Origin: Nocardia alba NBRC 108234 | GTDB taxonomy: Bacteria > Actinomycetota > Actinomycetes > Mycobacteriales > Mycobacteriaceae | Reading direction: 5' to 3' | Assembly: GCF_001612665.1 (NCBI RefSeq) | Contig: NZ_BDAX01000019.1 | Coordinates: forward strand, 124,001-188,000 | DNA: 64,000 nucleotides | Shown: one piece after another, positions 19,666 through 30,156 of the stretch | Numbering within the stretch: position 1 is the stretch's first letter | How the letters are laid out: the number at the start of each line of letters is the position of its first letter | The notes under the pieces: model-generated | The model's input: the letters and a program-made list of their open reading frames with translations, nothing else | What the model was told of the DNA's origin: nothing | Databases searched by the model: none | Position numbers and translations under genes: made by a program

Positions 19666-19697
19666 GCCTCGAACGGTCGAGGCGAATTAGCCTCGAC
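19666..19697 (-). promoter_or_regulatory. Overlapping hairpins in cysteine dioxygenase leader
   Basis: Three copies of one half-site lie in a row: GCCTCGA, TCGAGGC and GCCTCGA(C). The middle copy can pair with either side, giving GCCTCGA-ACGG-TCGAGGC or GTCGAGGC-GAATTA-GCCTCGAC, so two alternative hairpins exclude each other. They sit 45-76 bases before the cysteine dioxygenase start. This may be an attenuator-like switch or a tandem operator; the sequence does not decide which. Confidence 0.55.
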
Positions 19698-19748
19698 AAC
19701 ACTCCTGGGTGCGCACACGGAAGATCACGAGCACAAGTTTAGCAGACA

Positions 19749-20531
19749 CTATTTCTTGTTGCGCTCATAGACATGGCGCAGGCCGGTCAGCGTGAGATGC
19801 GGGACGTGCTGGTCGATGGTCTCCGATTCCGGCACGATCAGCGGCGCGCCCGCCCCCGTCGCGACGACGGTGACATCGGTGCCGGCGAACGCGTCGAATT
19901 CGTCGCGAATGCGGTCGACCAGTCCGTCGACCAGCCCGGCGAATCCGAAGATCGCGCCGGACTGGATGCACTCCATGCTGTTCTTACCCACCACCGAACG
20001 CGGCCTCGCCAGCTCGACGCGACGCATCGCACTGCGTTCCACCAGCGCCTCGGCCGAGATCTCCACGCCGGGCGCGATCACGCCACCGAGGAATTCGCCC
20101 TTGGCCGAGACCAGGTCGACGCAGATCGCGGTGCCGAAATCGACGACGATCGCGGGCCCGCCGAAACCGCGGAACGCGGCGAGACAGTTGACGATGCGGT
20201 CGGCGCCGACCTCCTTCGGATTGTCGACCAGCAGCGGAATGCCTGTTCGCACACCGGGTTCCACCAGCACATGCGGCACGTGAGACCAGTAGCGCGCGAG
20301 CATGGCACGCAGTTCGCGCAGCACCGGCGGGACGGTCGACAGCGCCGAGACGCCGATGATCTGATCGAGATCCTCGCCGACCAGGCCACGCACCTGCATC
20401 GCGAACTCGTCTGCGGTGATCAGCGGATTGGTGTGAATTCGCCAGTGCCGCACCAGCTTCGCGTGTTCACCGCTGCCGGAGAACAGACCGAGCTCGATCC
20501 CGGTGTTGCGGACGTCGATCGTCAGCAGCAT
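19749..20531 (-). CDS. coaX: Type III pantothenate kinase
   Basis: A 260-residue ASKHA-fold kinase that phosphorylates pantothenate, the first step of CoA synthesis. It has the N-terminal phosphate loop MLLTIDVRNT (with the Arg seen in mycobacterial CoaX instead of Gly), the VGADRIVNCLAAF motif, VVDFGTAICVDLVS and FLGGVIAPG. ATG 20531 is the family start; longer upstream reading is not domain sequence. It follows panD and panC in the same direction, giving a pantothenate-to-CoA cluster. Confidence 0.96.
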   Translation of the reverse strand: MLLTIDVRNTGIELGLFSGSGEHAKLVRHWRIHTNPLITADEFAMQVRGLVGEDLDQIIGVSALSTVPPVLRELRAMLARYWSHVPHVLVEPGVRTGIPLLVDNPKEVGADRIVNCLAAFRGFGGPAIVVDFGTAICVDLVSAKGEFLGGVIAPGVEISAEALVERSAMRRVELARPRSVVGKNSMECIQSGAIFGFAGLVDGLVDRIRDEFDAFAGTDVTVVATGAGAPLIVPESETIDQHVPHLTLTGLRHVYERNKK

Positions 20532-20553
20532 TGTGCCGGCTCCCCCGCCCGGC

Positions 20554-20973
20554 TCAGACGAACGACAGCGAACGCGGCGAGGTGAGGCCGGAGCCCTCCG
20601 GTGCGTGCGCGGGGTCGCTGCCCAGCTCCACCGGACGATTGTGGTCGTCGACGAAGACCACCTTCGGGTCGTAAGCGCGGACCTCGGCCTCGTCCATCTG
20701 GCCGTAGGCGATGAGAATAACCAGGTCACCGGGGTGCACGAGGTGGGCGGCGGCACCGTTGATGCCGATCACGCCCGAACCGCGCTCACCGGCGATCACG
20801 TAGGTCTCGAGGCGGGCGCCGTTGTCGATGTCGACGATGCAGACCTGCTCGCCCTCGAGCAGATCGGCGGCGTCGAGCAGATCCTGGTCGACGGTCACCG
20901 AGCCGACATAGTGCAGGTCGGCGTGGGTCACGGTGGCACGGTGGATCTTCGACTTCATCATGGTGCGCAACAT
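20554..20973 (-). CDS. panD: Aspartate 1-decarboxylase
   Basis: A 139-residue proenzyme that makes beta-alanine from aspartate for pantothenate. The self-cleavage site is clear at Gly24-Ser25 within DLHYVGSV, giving the pyruvoyl group from Ser25. IHRATVTHADL, GEQVCIVDIDNG and INGAAAHLVHPGDLVI match the family. It lies 12 bases after panC and 22 bases before coaX, in one operon. Confidence 0.97.
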   Translation of the reverse strand: MLRTMMKSKIHRATVTHADLHYVGSVTVDQDLLDAADLLEGEQVCIVDIDNGARLETYVIAGERGSGVIGINGAAAHLVHPGDLVILIAYGQMDEAEVRAYDPKVVFVDDHNRPVELGSDPAHAPEGSGLTSPRSLSFV

Positions 20974-20985
20974 CGTCGTCGCCTT

Positions 20986-21942
20986 TCAGTGCGCCTGCGA
21001 GGCAGGGAGGGAGTTCGCGTCGGGATGCCCGTCGATCTGGGCGCCGAGTACTACGGGAGCGTTGTCGATCAGGCGGGTGTCGCCGACTTTGGCGGCGACC
21101 AGCAGCCGGGCGTTGCCGGCGGTGGGAGCCGGACCCAGATTCGAGTCGCGCAGTTCGAGATAGTCGACCTCTAGGCCGTCGACCGCGTCGAGAACCGCGC
21201 GAGCGGTCTGCACGAGCGCGTCCGCGCCGAGGCCCGCGGCGTGGCGGCCCGCGGCGAGCGCGGCCGACAGCGCCAGCGCCGACTCGCGCTGGGTGGCGTC
21301 GAGGAAGCGGTTGCGTGAGGACAGCGCCAGGCCGTCGGCCTCACGGACCGTCGGGTAGGCGACGATCCGCGCGTCCATGTTCAGATCACGCACCATCTGC
21401 CGGATCAGCGTGAGCTGCTGGTAGTCCTTCTCACCGAAATACGCCTCGGAGGCGTGGGTGATGTTGAGCAGCTTCGCGACGACGGTGAGCATGCCCGCGA
21501 AATGCGTCGGCCTGCTGCCGCCTTCGAGTTCGGCGCCGAGCGGGCCCGGCGCGACCGTGGTGCGCATGCCGTGCGGATACATATCGGACACGGTCGGCGC
21601 GAAGACCAGGTCGACGCCCTCGGTGCGGAGCAGTTCGAGGTCGGCGTCGAGGGTGCGCGGGTAGGCGTCGAGGTCCTCGTTCGCGCCGAACTGCAGCGGA
21701 TTGACGAAGATCGAGACGATCACGACCTGGTTGTTGAGCTTGGCCTGGCGAATCAGCGCGAGGTGCCCTTCGTGCAGCGCGCCCATCGTCGGCACGAAAC
21801 CGACCGTCCGACCGGCGCCGCGCAGGGCCTTGGCGACCGTGTCGAGCACCTCCGGGTTGTGGTGCACGGTGAGCACGCCCGCCTTGAAGGCGCCGGTGGC
21901 GCGGGCGCCACCCTGGTGGTGATGCACTTCTCGGGGTTCCAT
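20986..21942 (-). CDS. panC: Pantothenate synthetase
   Basis: A 318-residue enzyme joining pantoate and beta-alanine with ATP. The HIGH-like motif is in FVPTMGALHEGHLALI, and FVNPLQFGANEDLDAYPRT, YFGEKDYQQL and SSRNRFLD fit the active site. An N-terminal extension of about 25 residues, including HHH, precedes the conserved domain. The ATG overlaps the stop of the DUF2520 gene by four bases, so it is translationally coupled to it. Confidence 0.97.
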   Translation of the reverse strand: MEPREVHHHQGGARATGAFKAGVLTVHHNPEVLDTVAKALRGAGRTVGFVPTMGALHEGHLALIRQAKLNNQVVIVSIFVNPLQFGANEDLDAYPRTLDADLELLRTEGVDLVFAPTVSDMYPHGMRTTVAPGPLGAELEGGSRPTHFAGMLTVVAKLLNITHASEAYFGEKDYQQLTLIRQMVRDLNMDARIVAYPTVREADGLALSSRNRFLDATQRESALALSAALAAGRHAAGLGADALVQTARAVLDAVDGLEVDYLELRDSNLGPAPTAGNARLLVAAKVGDTRLIDNAPVVLGAQIDGHPDANSLPASQAH

Positions 21943-22913
21943 CAGTGGCCTTTCTTGGCGAGGAGCTCCAGCAGTGCCGGATCGGTGTCGGCGAGTTGGG
22001 CCGTACGCAACGAGTTGGCTCGGTAGGACTCGACCAGCCGGTCGTCGACCTGCGCGAGCGCTGCGAGGTGGGCGGCGACGGCATCGACATCGCCGCGGGC
22101 GACCGGACCGGTCAGCGCGGCCCGGCCACGACGCAGCGCGTTGTCGAGAGCGGCCGAGGCGAGCGGCGCGAGCAGCCGTTCGGGCAGGCCGCCTGGCTGG
22201 TCGTCAACCAGCGGCTGGCCGAGCAGGCCGGGGCCGGACAGGGATTCGCGCAGGGCCGCGACGGCGTCGACGATCAGCGTGACCAGGTGATTGCTGCCGT
22301 GCGCGAGGGCCGCGTGATAGAGCGAACGACTGCTCTCCTCGACACGAACCGGTTCGCCACCCATCTCGATCACGAGCGCCTGCGCGATCGCGTACCCGAC
22401 CTCGTCGGCGGCGGTGACGCCGAAGCAGGCATTGGCGAGCCGAGCGATGTCCTCGTCGTGGCCGGTGAAGGTCATGGCGGGGTGGATCGCGAGGCCGAGC
22501 GCGCCCTGCTCGGTCAACGGCGCCAAGATCGCGACGCCGTTCGCGCCGGAGGTGTGGACGACGATGGTGCCGGGGCGGACCACGTTCGCCCCGGCGAGGC
22601 CGCGGACCAGCCCGGCCAGTTCGGCGTCGGGAACGGCGAGCAGGAGCAGTTCACTGCGCTGGGCGATCTGTTCGATCGGCAGCACCTGGGCTTCGGGAAG
22701 CCGGGTACGGGCACGATGCACCGAGGCGTCGGAGATCGCGGCGACACCGAAGACCACATGGCCGGCTCGCTCGAGCGCGACGCCGAGTGCGGAACCCACT
22801 CGTCCCGCCGAGACGATTCCTACCGTCAGTCGTGCGGGCGCTGGATCCATTCGTGCGGGCACGGCGTCGATACTCGTGCGCGCGCCATCAGGGTTGACAC
22901 TTCTCGAGGTCAA
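21942..22913 (-). CDS. Rossmann-fold DUF2520 protein (Rv3603c-like)
   Basis: A 323-residue protein with an N-terminal nucleotide-binding Rossmann fold (LTVGIVSAGRVGSALGVALE) and a C-terminal helical DUF2520 domain (YHAALAHGSNHLVTLIVDAV). The architecture resembles 6-phosphogluconate/ketopantoate reductase-like dehydrogenases. Fixed linkage to panC, with a 4-base overlap here and as recalled in mycobacteria, suggests a role in pantothenate supply, perhaps ketopantoate reduction, but this is not established. Confidence 0.88.
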   Translation of the reverse strand: MTSRSVNPDGARTSIDAVPARMDPAPARLTVGIVSAGRVGSALGVALERAGHVVFGVAAISDASVHRARTRLPEAQVLPIEQIAQRSELLLLAVPDAELAGLVRGLAGANVVRPGTIVVHTSGANGVAILAPLTEQGALGLAIHPAMTFTGHDEDIARLANACFGVTAADEVGYAIAQALVIEMGGEPVRVEESSRSLYHAALAHGSNHLVTLIVDAVAALRESLSGPGLLGQPLVDDQPGGLPERLLAPLASAALDNALRRGRAALTGPVARGDVDAVAAHLAALAQVDDRLVESYRANSLRTAQLADTDPALLELLAKKGH

Positions 22914-23077
22914 CGTTGTCCTCTCGATTTCGTTCCAGTCCCGCGTTGCGGGTACCAGACGTTACGAGTCGAGGATAGAGGGGTGTGCGGGCACGGCGCC
23001 ATCAACCCCGCCGTGATCTAGCTCTCCCGCCCGCGCGGGTCGGCTTACGCTGCCGTCCCCGGCGCGAACTACCTGGT

Positions 23078-23105
23078 GCCGGCCCCGCGCGTGTGCGGGG
23101 TCGGC
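23078..23105 (-). terminator. GC-rich hairpin downstream of Rv3604c-like gene
   Basis: Arms of 11 bases (23078-23088 and 23095-23105) pair with one mismatch around a 6-base loop, 25 bases beyond the stop of the upstream minus-strand gene. There is no T run, so if it ends transcription it is of the U-poor type seen in actinobacteria. The remaining 22914-23130 interval shows nothing else. Confidence 0.45.
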
Positions 23106-23130
23106 TCGAGGCGGGCCTGTCGGCGGGGTA

Positions 23131-24303
23131 TCAGCGGCTGGATTCCGATTCCAGGTTGGCCATGATGTCTGCCACCGATAGTCGGGCGGTGCCCTCGGTT
23201 TCGGCGCGGCGGCGTCGACGGGTGCTGGTGCCCACCGCGGGTGCCTTCTCCGGGCGAGGGGCCGGCGGCTGGGCGGGCTCCGCCGTGGCCACCGGGACCG
23301 CGACCGGTTCGTCCGCGGCGACCGGTGCCGGAGTCGGCTCAGGGGTCACCGGGATGGGCGCGGGCGCCGCCGGAGTGTGCGCGGGTGCCGCCGGAGCGGG
23401 CTCGGGTGCTGCCAGGGTGGGCTCGGGTGCTGCCAGGGTGGGCTCGGGGGTCGCGAACGAATGGCCGTTGGTGATGGGCTCGACCGGGAGGTCGGTGCCC
23501 GACACCTGGCGGGTATTCGGCGAGGACAGCCGGGGCGGAGGTGTCTTGGCCGAGGGATTGGACGGCGCGGTGGGCGGCTCGGCGACGGTCGGCTGCTGGG
23601 TTTCGGCGTACTCGTCGAGCTGCACCGCCGAGGTCTCCGCGGTGACCGGATCGTCGTACGGGTCGGCGAAATTGGCCGAAACCGGTTGGATGAAGACAGG
23701 TTTCAATGCGCTGGGCGGTTGCTGCCACGGACCGAACCAGGCTGCGGCGGCATCCTCGTGGCTAACGTCGAAATCATGGGGGCTGACGTCGAAATCATGA
23801 TCATGATCGTCGAAGGCATTGAAGCCACCGGCGGGCAACGCGTCGATCCGCACGGCGTCGGCCTGCAGCGCGGGTTGCTCGTCGGGCAGTGCGCCGTCGA
23901 AGAGGACCTGCAGATTCTGGCGCAGCAGGGTCAGCTCGGCGCGCAATGCGGCGATCTCGGAGGAATCGGCGCCGACTTCGGCACGCACCCTCGCCTCGAC
24001 GCCCATCTCGTACTCGCGGCGTGCGGCGATCTCACGCTCGAGCTGCAACTCGTACACCGTCTGCAGATCGTGCACCTTCGCCTTGTCGACGGCAGCGTCC
24101 TTGCGGTATCTGGTTGCCGCGAGAGCGCCGATAACCGCCGCCCACAGCGCCGCTACCAGGCCGATCCGCACGTATTGGACATTTTCGCTGAAGATCAGGA
24201 AAACACTGGCTGTCAGACCGAGCAGCAGGACGAAACCGACGAAGAATTTTCCCGCGTCGTCCCGCCGTCGACGGGGCGCAGTGTTGCGGGAAGGTGAAAC
24301 CAT
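23131..24303 (-). CDS. Membrane-anchored Ala/Pro-rich protein (Rv3604c-like)
   Basis: A 390-residue protein with two adjacent N-terminal membrane helices (near 20-38 and 45-63), then a predicted coiled coil (residues ~75-135, VHDLQTVYELQLEREIAARR onward), and a long low-complexity Pro/Ala/Glu-rich tail with tandem PEPTLAA units. The C-terminus has an Arg-rich patch and a conserved-looking SVADIMANLESESSR. M. tuberculosis has a similar Ala/Arg/Pro-rich membrane protein at this locus. The start at 24303 directly precedes the first basic stretch and helix. Function unknown; a scaffold or envelope role is possible. Confidence 0.82.
   Translation of the reverse strand: MVSPSRNTAPRRRRDDAGKFFVGFVLLLGLTASVFLIFSENVQYVRIGLVAALWAAVIGALAATRYRKDAAVDKAKVHDLQTVYELQLEREIAARREYEMGVEARVRAEVGADSSEIAALRAELTLLRQNLQVLFDGALPDEQPALQADAVRIDALPAGGFNAFDDHDHDFDVSPHDFDVSHEDAAAAWFGPWQQPPSALKPVFIQPVSANFADPYDDPVTAETSAVQLDEYAETQQPTVAEPPTAPSNPSAKTPPPRLSSPNTRQVSGTDLPVEPITNGHSFATPEPTLAAPEPTLAAPEPAPAAPAHTPAAPAPIPVTPEPTPAPVAADEPVAVPVATAEPAQPPAPRPEKAPAVGTSTRRRRRAETEGTARLSVADIMANLESESSR
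23401..23442. repeat. Tandem 21-bp repeat inside coding sequence
   Basis: Two exact copies of a 21-base unit starting CTCGGGTGCTGCCAGG, encoding two PEPTLAA heptads on the minus strand. Degenerate versions extend upstream to about 23359. Copy number in such in-frame repeats can vary between strains. Confidence 0.85.
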
Positions 24304-24371
24304 GAGCGCCAGGGTAGCCGGAAACGGCTGGTCGGCCCACCAAAGGTCGCAGTGATTCCATTCGCAAGTTG

Positions 24372-24845
24372 CTATGTAGTAGCAGGATCGTCGGTCGGGT
24401 CCTCGGGCGCCCGACAGCAATACTCCAGCCACAAAGCCGCAGCAACCAGGGCCGAACCGGCCAGCAGCCCCACCACCGCCCCCGGCGAATCGGTAGCGGC
24501 GGCGGTGACGGTGCCGCGCTGTGGGAAAACCCACAGCAGGAACCCCAGCCACACGCCCGCCGCCAGCGAACCCACCTGCAACGACGCCTTCGCCAGCGCC
24601 ACGCCCCTGGCGACGTTGATCGGATGCATCTGGCCCGGACCATCACCGATCTGCTCATCGGCGATCTTGGCCCTGATCGCGAAACCGAGCGTCGCCTCGA
24701 TCGCGGCGACCGGCAGCAGCGAGGCGCCCGCGGCCACCGAGATCGACGGGAAACTGGAATAGGCGAACCGGGTGGCGATCCAGGCGACCGCGGCGGCCAC
24801 CACCACATTCAGCGCGAGATCGAGTACCCGGGTGGGTTTCAGCAC
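24372..24845 (-). CDS. DUF3180 membrane protein
   Basis: A 157-residue protein with four predicted helices in two pairs (near 8-26, 32-50, 78-100 and 112-132), as in the DUF3180 family always found after folK in mycobacteria (Rv3605c). GTG 24845 (MLKPTRVLDLALN) overlaps the folK stop by seven bases, so it is part of the folate operon. It has no known catalytic motif. Its job beside folate genes is unknown. Confidence 0.87.
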   Translation of the reverse strand: MLKPTRVLDLALNVVVAAAVAWIATRFAYSSFPSISVAAGASLLPVAAIEATLGFAIRAKIADEQIGDGPGQMHPINVARGVALAKASLQVGSLAAGVWLGFLLWVFPQRGTVTAAATDSPGAVVGLLAGSALVAAALWLEYCCRAPEDPTDDPATT

Positions 24846-25378
24846 GAGCCGGCGCTTTCCTCGTGCAGCACCAGATCGGTACGAACCACGCCGTCCCGCT
24901 CGGACGCGTCCAGTCCGGCCAGCAGCTCCGCGATCGGTCGGGCCACCCCGTCGACGAGCAGGCGCGCGGCCGGTTCGACGGCCAGCCACGGAATGAGCAC
25001 GAAGGCCCGGTGGTGGGCCTGCGGGTGCGGCAGGATCAGCGTCGGGTCGGTGTGGCGGTCGATCGCCGCGCCGGTGCTGTCCGCGCACTGGACCACATCG
25101 ACGTCGAGGGTGCGCGCACCCCAGCGAACCTCGCGAACACGGTCCGCTGCCTGCTCGAGCTCCTGACCGAACCGCAGCCAGGCGTAATCGTCGAAAGCCG
25201 GGTCTTCGGCGATCACCACGGCGTTGAGGTAATCGTCCTGGTCGACGCCACCCCACGGCGCGGTCGTATAGACCGGCGAAACCGCCACGACGCGCTCCCC
25301 CAACGCGTCGCGCACACTGCGCAGATGCGCGAGCCGATCGCCCATATTCGAGCCGATCGAGAGCACCGCGCGAGTCAT
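24839..25378 (-). CDS. folK: HPPK, pterin pyrophosphokinase
   Basis: A 179-residue 6-hydroxymethyl-7,8-dihydropterin pyrophosphokinase. Family motifs are MTRAVLSIGSNMGDRLAHLR, VYTTAPWGGVDQDDYLNAV, RWGARTLDVDVV and LPHPQAHHRAFVLIP. The ATG overlaps the folB stop by four bases. It supplies the activated pterin used by FolP in the same operon. Confidence 0.97.
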   Translation of the reverse strand: MTRAVLSIGSNMGDRLAHLRSVRDALGERVVAVSPVYTTAPWGGVDQDDYLNAVVIAEDPAFDDYAWLRFGQELEQAADRVREVRWGARTLDVDVVQCADSTGAAIDRHTDPTLILPHPQAHHRAFVLIPWLAVEPAARLLVDGVARPIAELLAGLDASERDGVVRTDLVLHEESAGSC

Positions 25379-25797
25379 CGTCGCGGCTCCGGGGCCTGCG
25401 TGCGATACCGGATGGCCACCACCCGCACGTCTTCGAAGGTGTGCGGGATCGGCGCCGACGGTTTGTGCACGACCGCCTCCACCGCCTCGATCCGCGGGTC
25501 GGCCATCACGTCGTCGGCGATCTCGGAGACCACCGTTTCGATCAGGTTGCGCGGCGGACCGGTGACGATGCGCACGGCACGTTCGGCGAGCGCGCCGTAG
25601 TCGACGGTGTCGGCGAGATCGTCGGACGCCGCGGCGACGGCGAAATCGACCCACACCGTCAGGTCGATGACGAATTCCTGACCGTCACGACGCTCGAAGT
25701 CGAACACTCCGTGCCTGCCGAACGCACGAAGGCCGCGCAGCTCGATCCGCGACGTGGCGGGTCTACCCGCACGCGGCGGCAGCAAGGGCGAGTTCAT
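25375..25797 (-). CDS. folB: Dihydroneopterin aldolase
   Basis: A 140-residue aldolase of the folate pathway converting dihydroneopterin to hydroxymethyl-dihydropterin. Recognisable features are IELRGLRAFGRHGVFDFERR with the substrate-binding segment, TVDYGALAERAV, NLIETVVSEIAD and VVHKPSAPIPHTFEDV with the catalytic Lys. A GAGGAGC site lies before ATG 25797. An N-terminal stretch of about 15 residues is extra compared with the fold core. A 58-base gap separates it from folP. Confidence 0.95.
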   Translation of the reverse strand: MNSPLLPPRAGRPATSRIELRGLRAFGRHGVFDFERRDGQEFVIDLTVWVDFAVAAASDDLADTVDYGALAERAVRIVTGPPRNLIETVVSEIADDVMADPRIEAVEAVVHKPSAPIPHTFEDVRVVAIRYRTQAPEPRR

Positions 25798-25855
25798 CGG
25801 ACAGCTCCTCGAAGAGTGACTCGGACGCCTGCGACGGTTCGGGTAGCGGGGACTT

Positions 25856-26740
25856 TCACGGCGTGGCTCCTCGGGCAGCGGCCGATCGAGCGTCGGCGGC
25901 TCGGCGCCAGGCGTCGACGACGGCGATGGCGTCGAGAGAGGCTCGCACATCGTGCACGCGCACACCCCAGGCTGCGTGGGTGGCCACGAGGGCCGACAGC
26001 GTGGCGGTGGCCGTTTCGCGACCATCGGGCGGGCGCGGGCCGGATTCGTCGGCCAGTAGCGCGCCGAGGAAACGCTTGCGCGAGGCGCCGATCAAGACCG
26101 GGAAACCGCCTGCCACCAGTTCCGGCAGCGCGGCCAGCAGCTCCCAGTTGTGCTCGGCGTTCTTGGCGAAGCCGAGACCGGGGTCGAGGATCAGTCGGTC
26201 CGGGGTGACACCGGCGGCGACAGCGACATCGACCTGGGCGGTGAGTTCGGCACGGACCTCGGCGACCACGTCATCGTAGTGATCGGCGGGTCCGGTGTGC
26301 CGGTAGTCGGCGCCCGCCCGCCAGTGCATGAGAATCCACGGCACACCCGCTTCGGCGACGACTTTCACCATGTTCGGGTCGGCACGGCCGCCGGAGACGT
26401 CGTTCACCACCGATACGCCCGCCGCCAGCGCGGCCTCGGCGACCTCGGCGCGCATGGTGTCGACACTGGTCGGCACCCCGGCGGCGACCAGACCCCTGAT
26501 CACCGGCGCCACCCTGGCGGCCTCGGCGGCCGGATCGACCCGGTCGGCTCCGGGCCTGGTGGATTCGCCACCCACATCGACGATGTCGGCGCCCGCCTCG
26601 TACAGCTCGACACCGTGGGCGATCGCGAGTTCGGGATCGAGGTAGCGACCGCCGTCGGAGAAGGAATCAGCGGTCACGTTGACCACACCCATGACCACGC
26701 AGGAGCGGCGGTCACGGGCGGTCACCAGCGGTTCGCTCAT
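25856..26740 (-). CDS. folP: Dihydropteroate synthase
   Basis: A 294-residue TIM-barrel synthase, the sulfonamide target, joining p-aminobenzoate and the activated pterin. Motifs are MGVVNVTADSFSDGGRYLDP, ADIVDVGGESTRPGADRV, SVDTMRAEVAEAAL, NDVSGG, DPGLGFAKNAEHNWELL and IGASRKRFLG, all in family order. The ATG overlaps the folE stop by four bases. It appears to be the active FolP1 type rather than the FolP2 paralogue. Confidence 0.97.
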   Translation of the reverse strand: MSEPLVTARDRRSCVVMGVVNVTADSFSDGGRYLDPELAIAHGVELYEAGADIVDVGGESTRPGADRVDPAAEAARVAPVIRGLVAAGVPTSVDTMRAEVAEAALAAGVSVVNDVSGGRADPNMVKVVAEAGVPWILMHWRAGADYRHTGPADHYDDVVAEVRAELTAQVDVAVAAGVTPDRLILDPGLGFAKNAEHNWELLAALPELVAGGFPVLIGASRKRFLGALLADESGPRPPDGRETATATLSALVATHAAWGVRVHDVRASLDAIAVVDAWRRAADARSAAARGATP

Positions 26741-27390
26741 TTGCGCAGGATCAGGTCCAGCGCCTCAGCTCGCGAGGCGGCGTCGGTTTGCAACTGGCCC
26801 CGCACCGCCGAGGTGGTGGTGCTGGCACCGGGCTTCCGGATTCCGCGCATGGCCATGCACAGGTGCTCGGCCTCGACCACCACGATCGCGCCGCGCGGAT
26901 CGAGTCGGCGCATCACCGCGTCGGCGATCTGGCTGGTCAGCCGCTCCTGCACCTGGGGGCGCTTGGCGTAGAGGTCGACGACGCGGGCCAGCTTCGACAG
27001 ACCCGTCACCCGGCCGTGCGAGCCGGGGATGTAGCCGACGTGCGCGACGCCGTGGAACGAGACCAGATGATGCTCGCAGGTGGAGAACATCGGGATGTCG
27101 CGAACCAGTACGAGTTCCTGGTGACCCTCGTCGAACGTGGTCGCCAGCACCGCGTCGGGCTCGGTGTAGAGCCCGGCGAATATCTCCCGGTACGCACGCG
27201 CCACGCGCGCGGGCGTGTCGACCAGGCCGGGACGGTCCGGGTCCTCACCGACGGCGAGCAGCAGCTCACGCACCGCGCTCTCCGCGCGCGCCTGATCGAA
27301 CGGCAAACCGGTCGCCAGCGCCGTCAGCTCCGACGGACTGGACGCACCCAGCTCACCTGTCGGATCGAGATCCTGCTTGTTGGCCGACAA
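26737..27390 (-). CDS. folE: GTP cyclohydrolase I
   Basis: A 217-residue type I cyclohydrolase opening the folate pathway from GTP. The zinc and active-site motifs are STCEHHLVSFHGVAHVGYIP, VTGLSKLARVVDLYAKRPQV, QERLTSQIAD and EAEHLCMAMRG. No ATG lies near the domain start; TTG 27390 (LSANKQDLD) with GGAGG about ten bases before it gives a length close to other actinobacterial FolE. Upstream in-frame sequence is Arg/Pro-rich and does not look like FolE. First gene of folE-folP-folB-folK. Confidence 0.94.
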   Translation of the reverse strand: MSANKQDLDPTGELGASSPSELTALATGLPFDQARAESAVRELLLAVGEDPDRPGLVDTPARVARAYREIFAGLYTEPDAVLATTFDEGHQELVLVRDIPMFSTCEHHLVSFHGVAHVGYIPGSHGRVTGLSKLARVVDLYAKRPQVQERLTSQIADAVMRRLDPRGAIVVVEAEHLCMAMRGIRKPGASTTTSAVRGQLQTDAASRAEALDLILRK

Positions 27391-27537
27391 CTTCTCCGCA
27401 CCTCCGTGATATTTGCGGCTGACGCCGCGGGTCCTCGGCCCTGCGCTCAGTCCAGAGGCCGGCGGGCCGGGAACCAGAAGCCGAGAGTCGGCGACCACCC
27501 GACATTCGACGACCGAGCGTAGTCCGAGAACCAGTGC

Positions 27538-27564
27538 CGAATCCCGGTACCTCTCCGGGATTCG
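27538..27564 (-). terminator. Hairpin between ftsH and folE
   Basis: A perfect 10-base-pair stem (CGAATCCCGG at 27538-27547, CCGGGATTCG at 27555-27564) with a 7-base loop, 26 bases past the ftsH stop. There is no T run. It is flanked by two partial direct repeats of CGACATTCGA...GAGCGTAGT (near 27500 and 27563). It could terminate ftsH or act in the folE leader. Confidence 0.5.
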
Positions 27565-27589
27565 ACATTCGAGCGTAGTTGGCCACCGG

Positions 27590-29953
<2,364 letters not shown>

Positions 29954-30156
29954 AGAGCGTCGGCCGGACGGCCCAGTCCTTTCCGGTTGTTACTCCGGGT
30001 GTGCTTGCGAAGCGTCGAGATCGGCGGGTTTCGGATGCGGACATGCCACGTTACCGCGTACGGTCTAGTTCGATACATCGCGCACTTCGGCTGCTGGTGC
30101 AGTTGCACTGGTAAACGGCCGGAGAACGCAAGTGGTTCCCGAACGCTCCGACCGGG

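Noticed and set aside
19622..19702. N-terminal extension of cysteine dioxygenase to GTG 19702
   Set aside because: The added residues overlap inverted repeats, resemble no family member, and a good ribosome site precedes ATG 19621.
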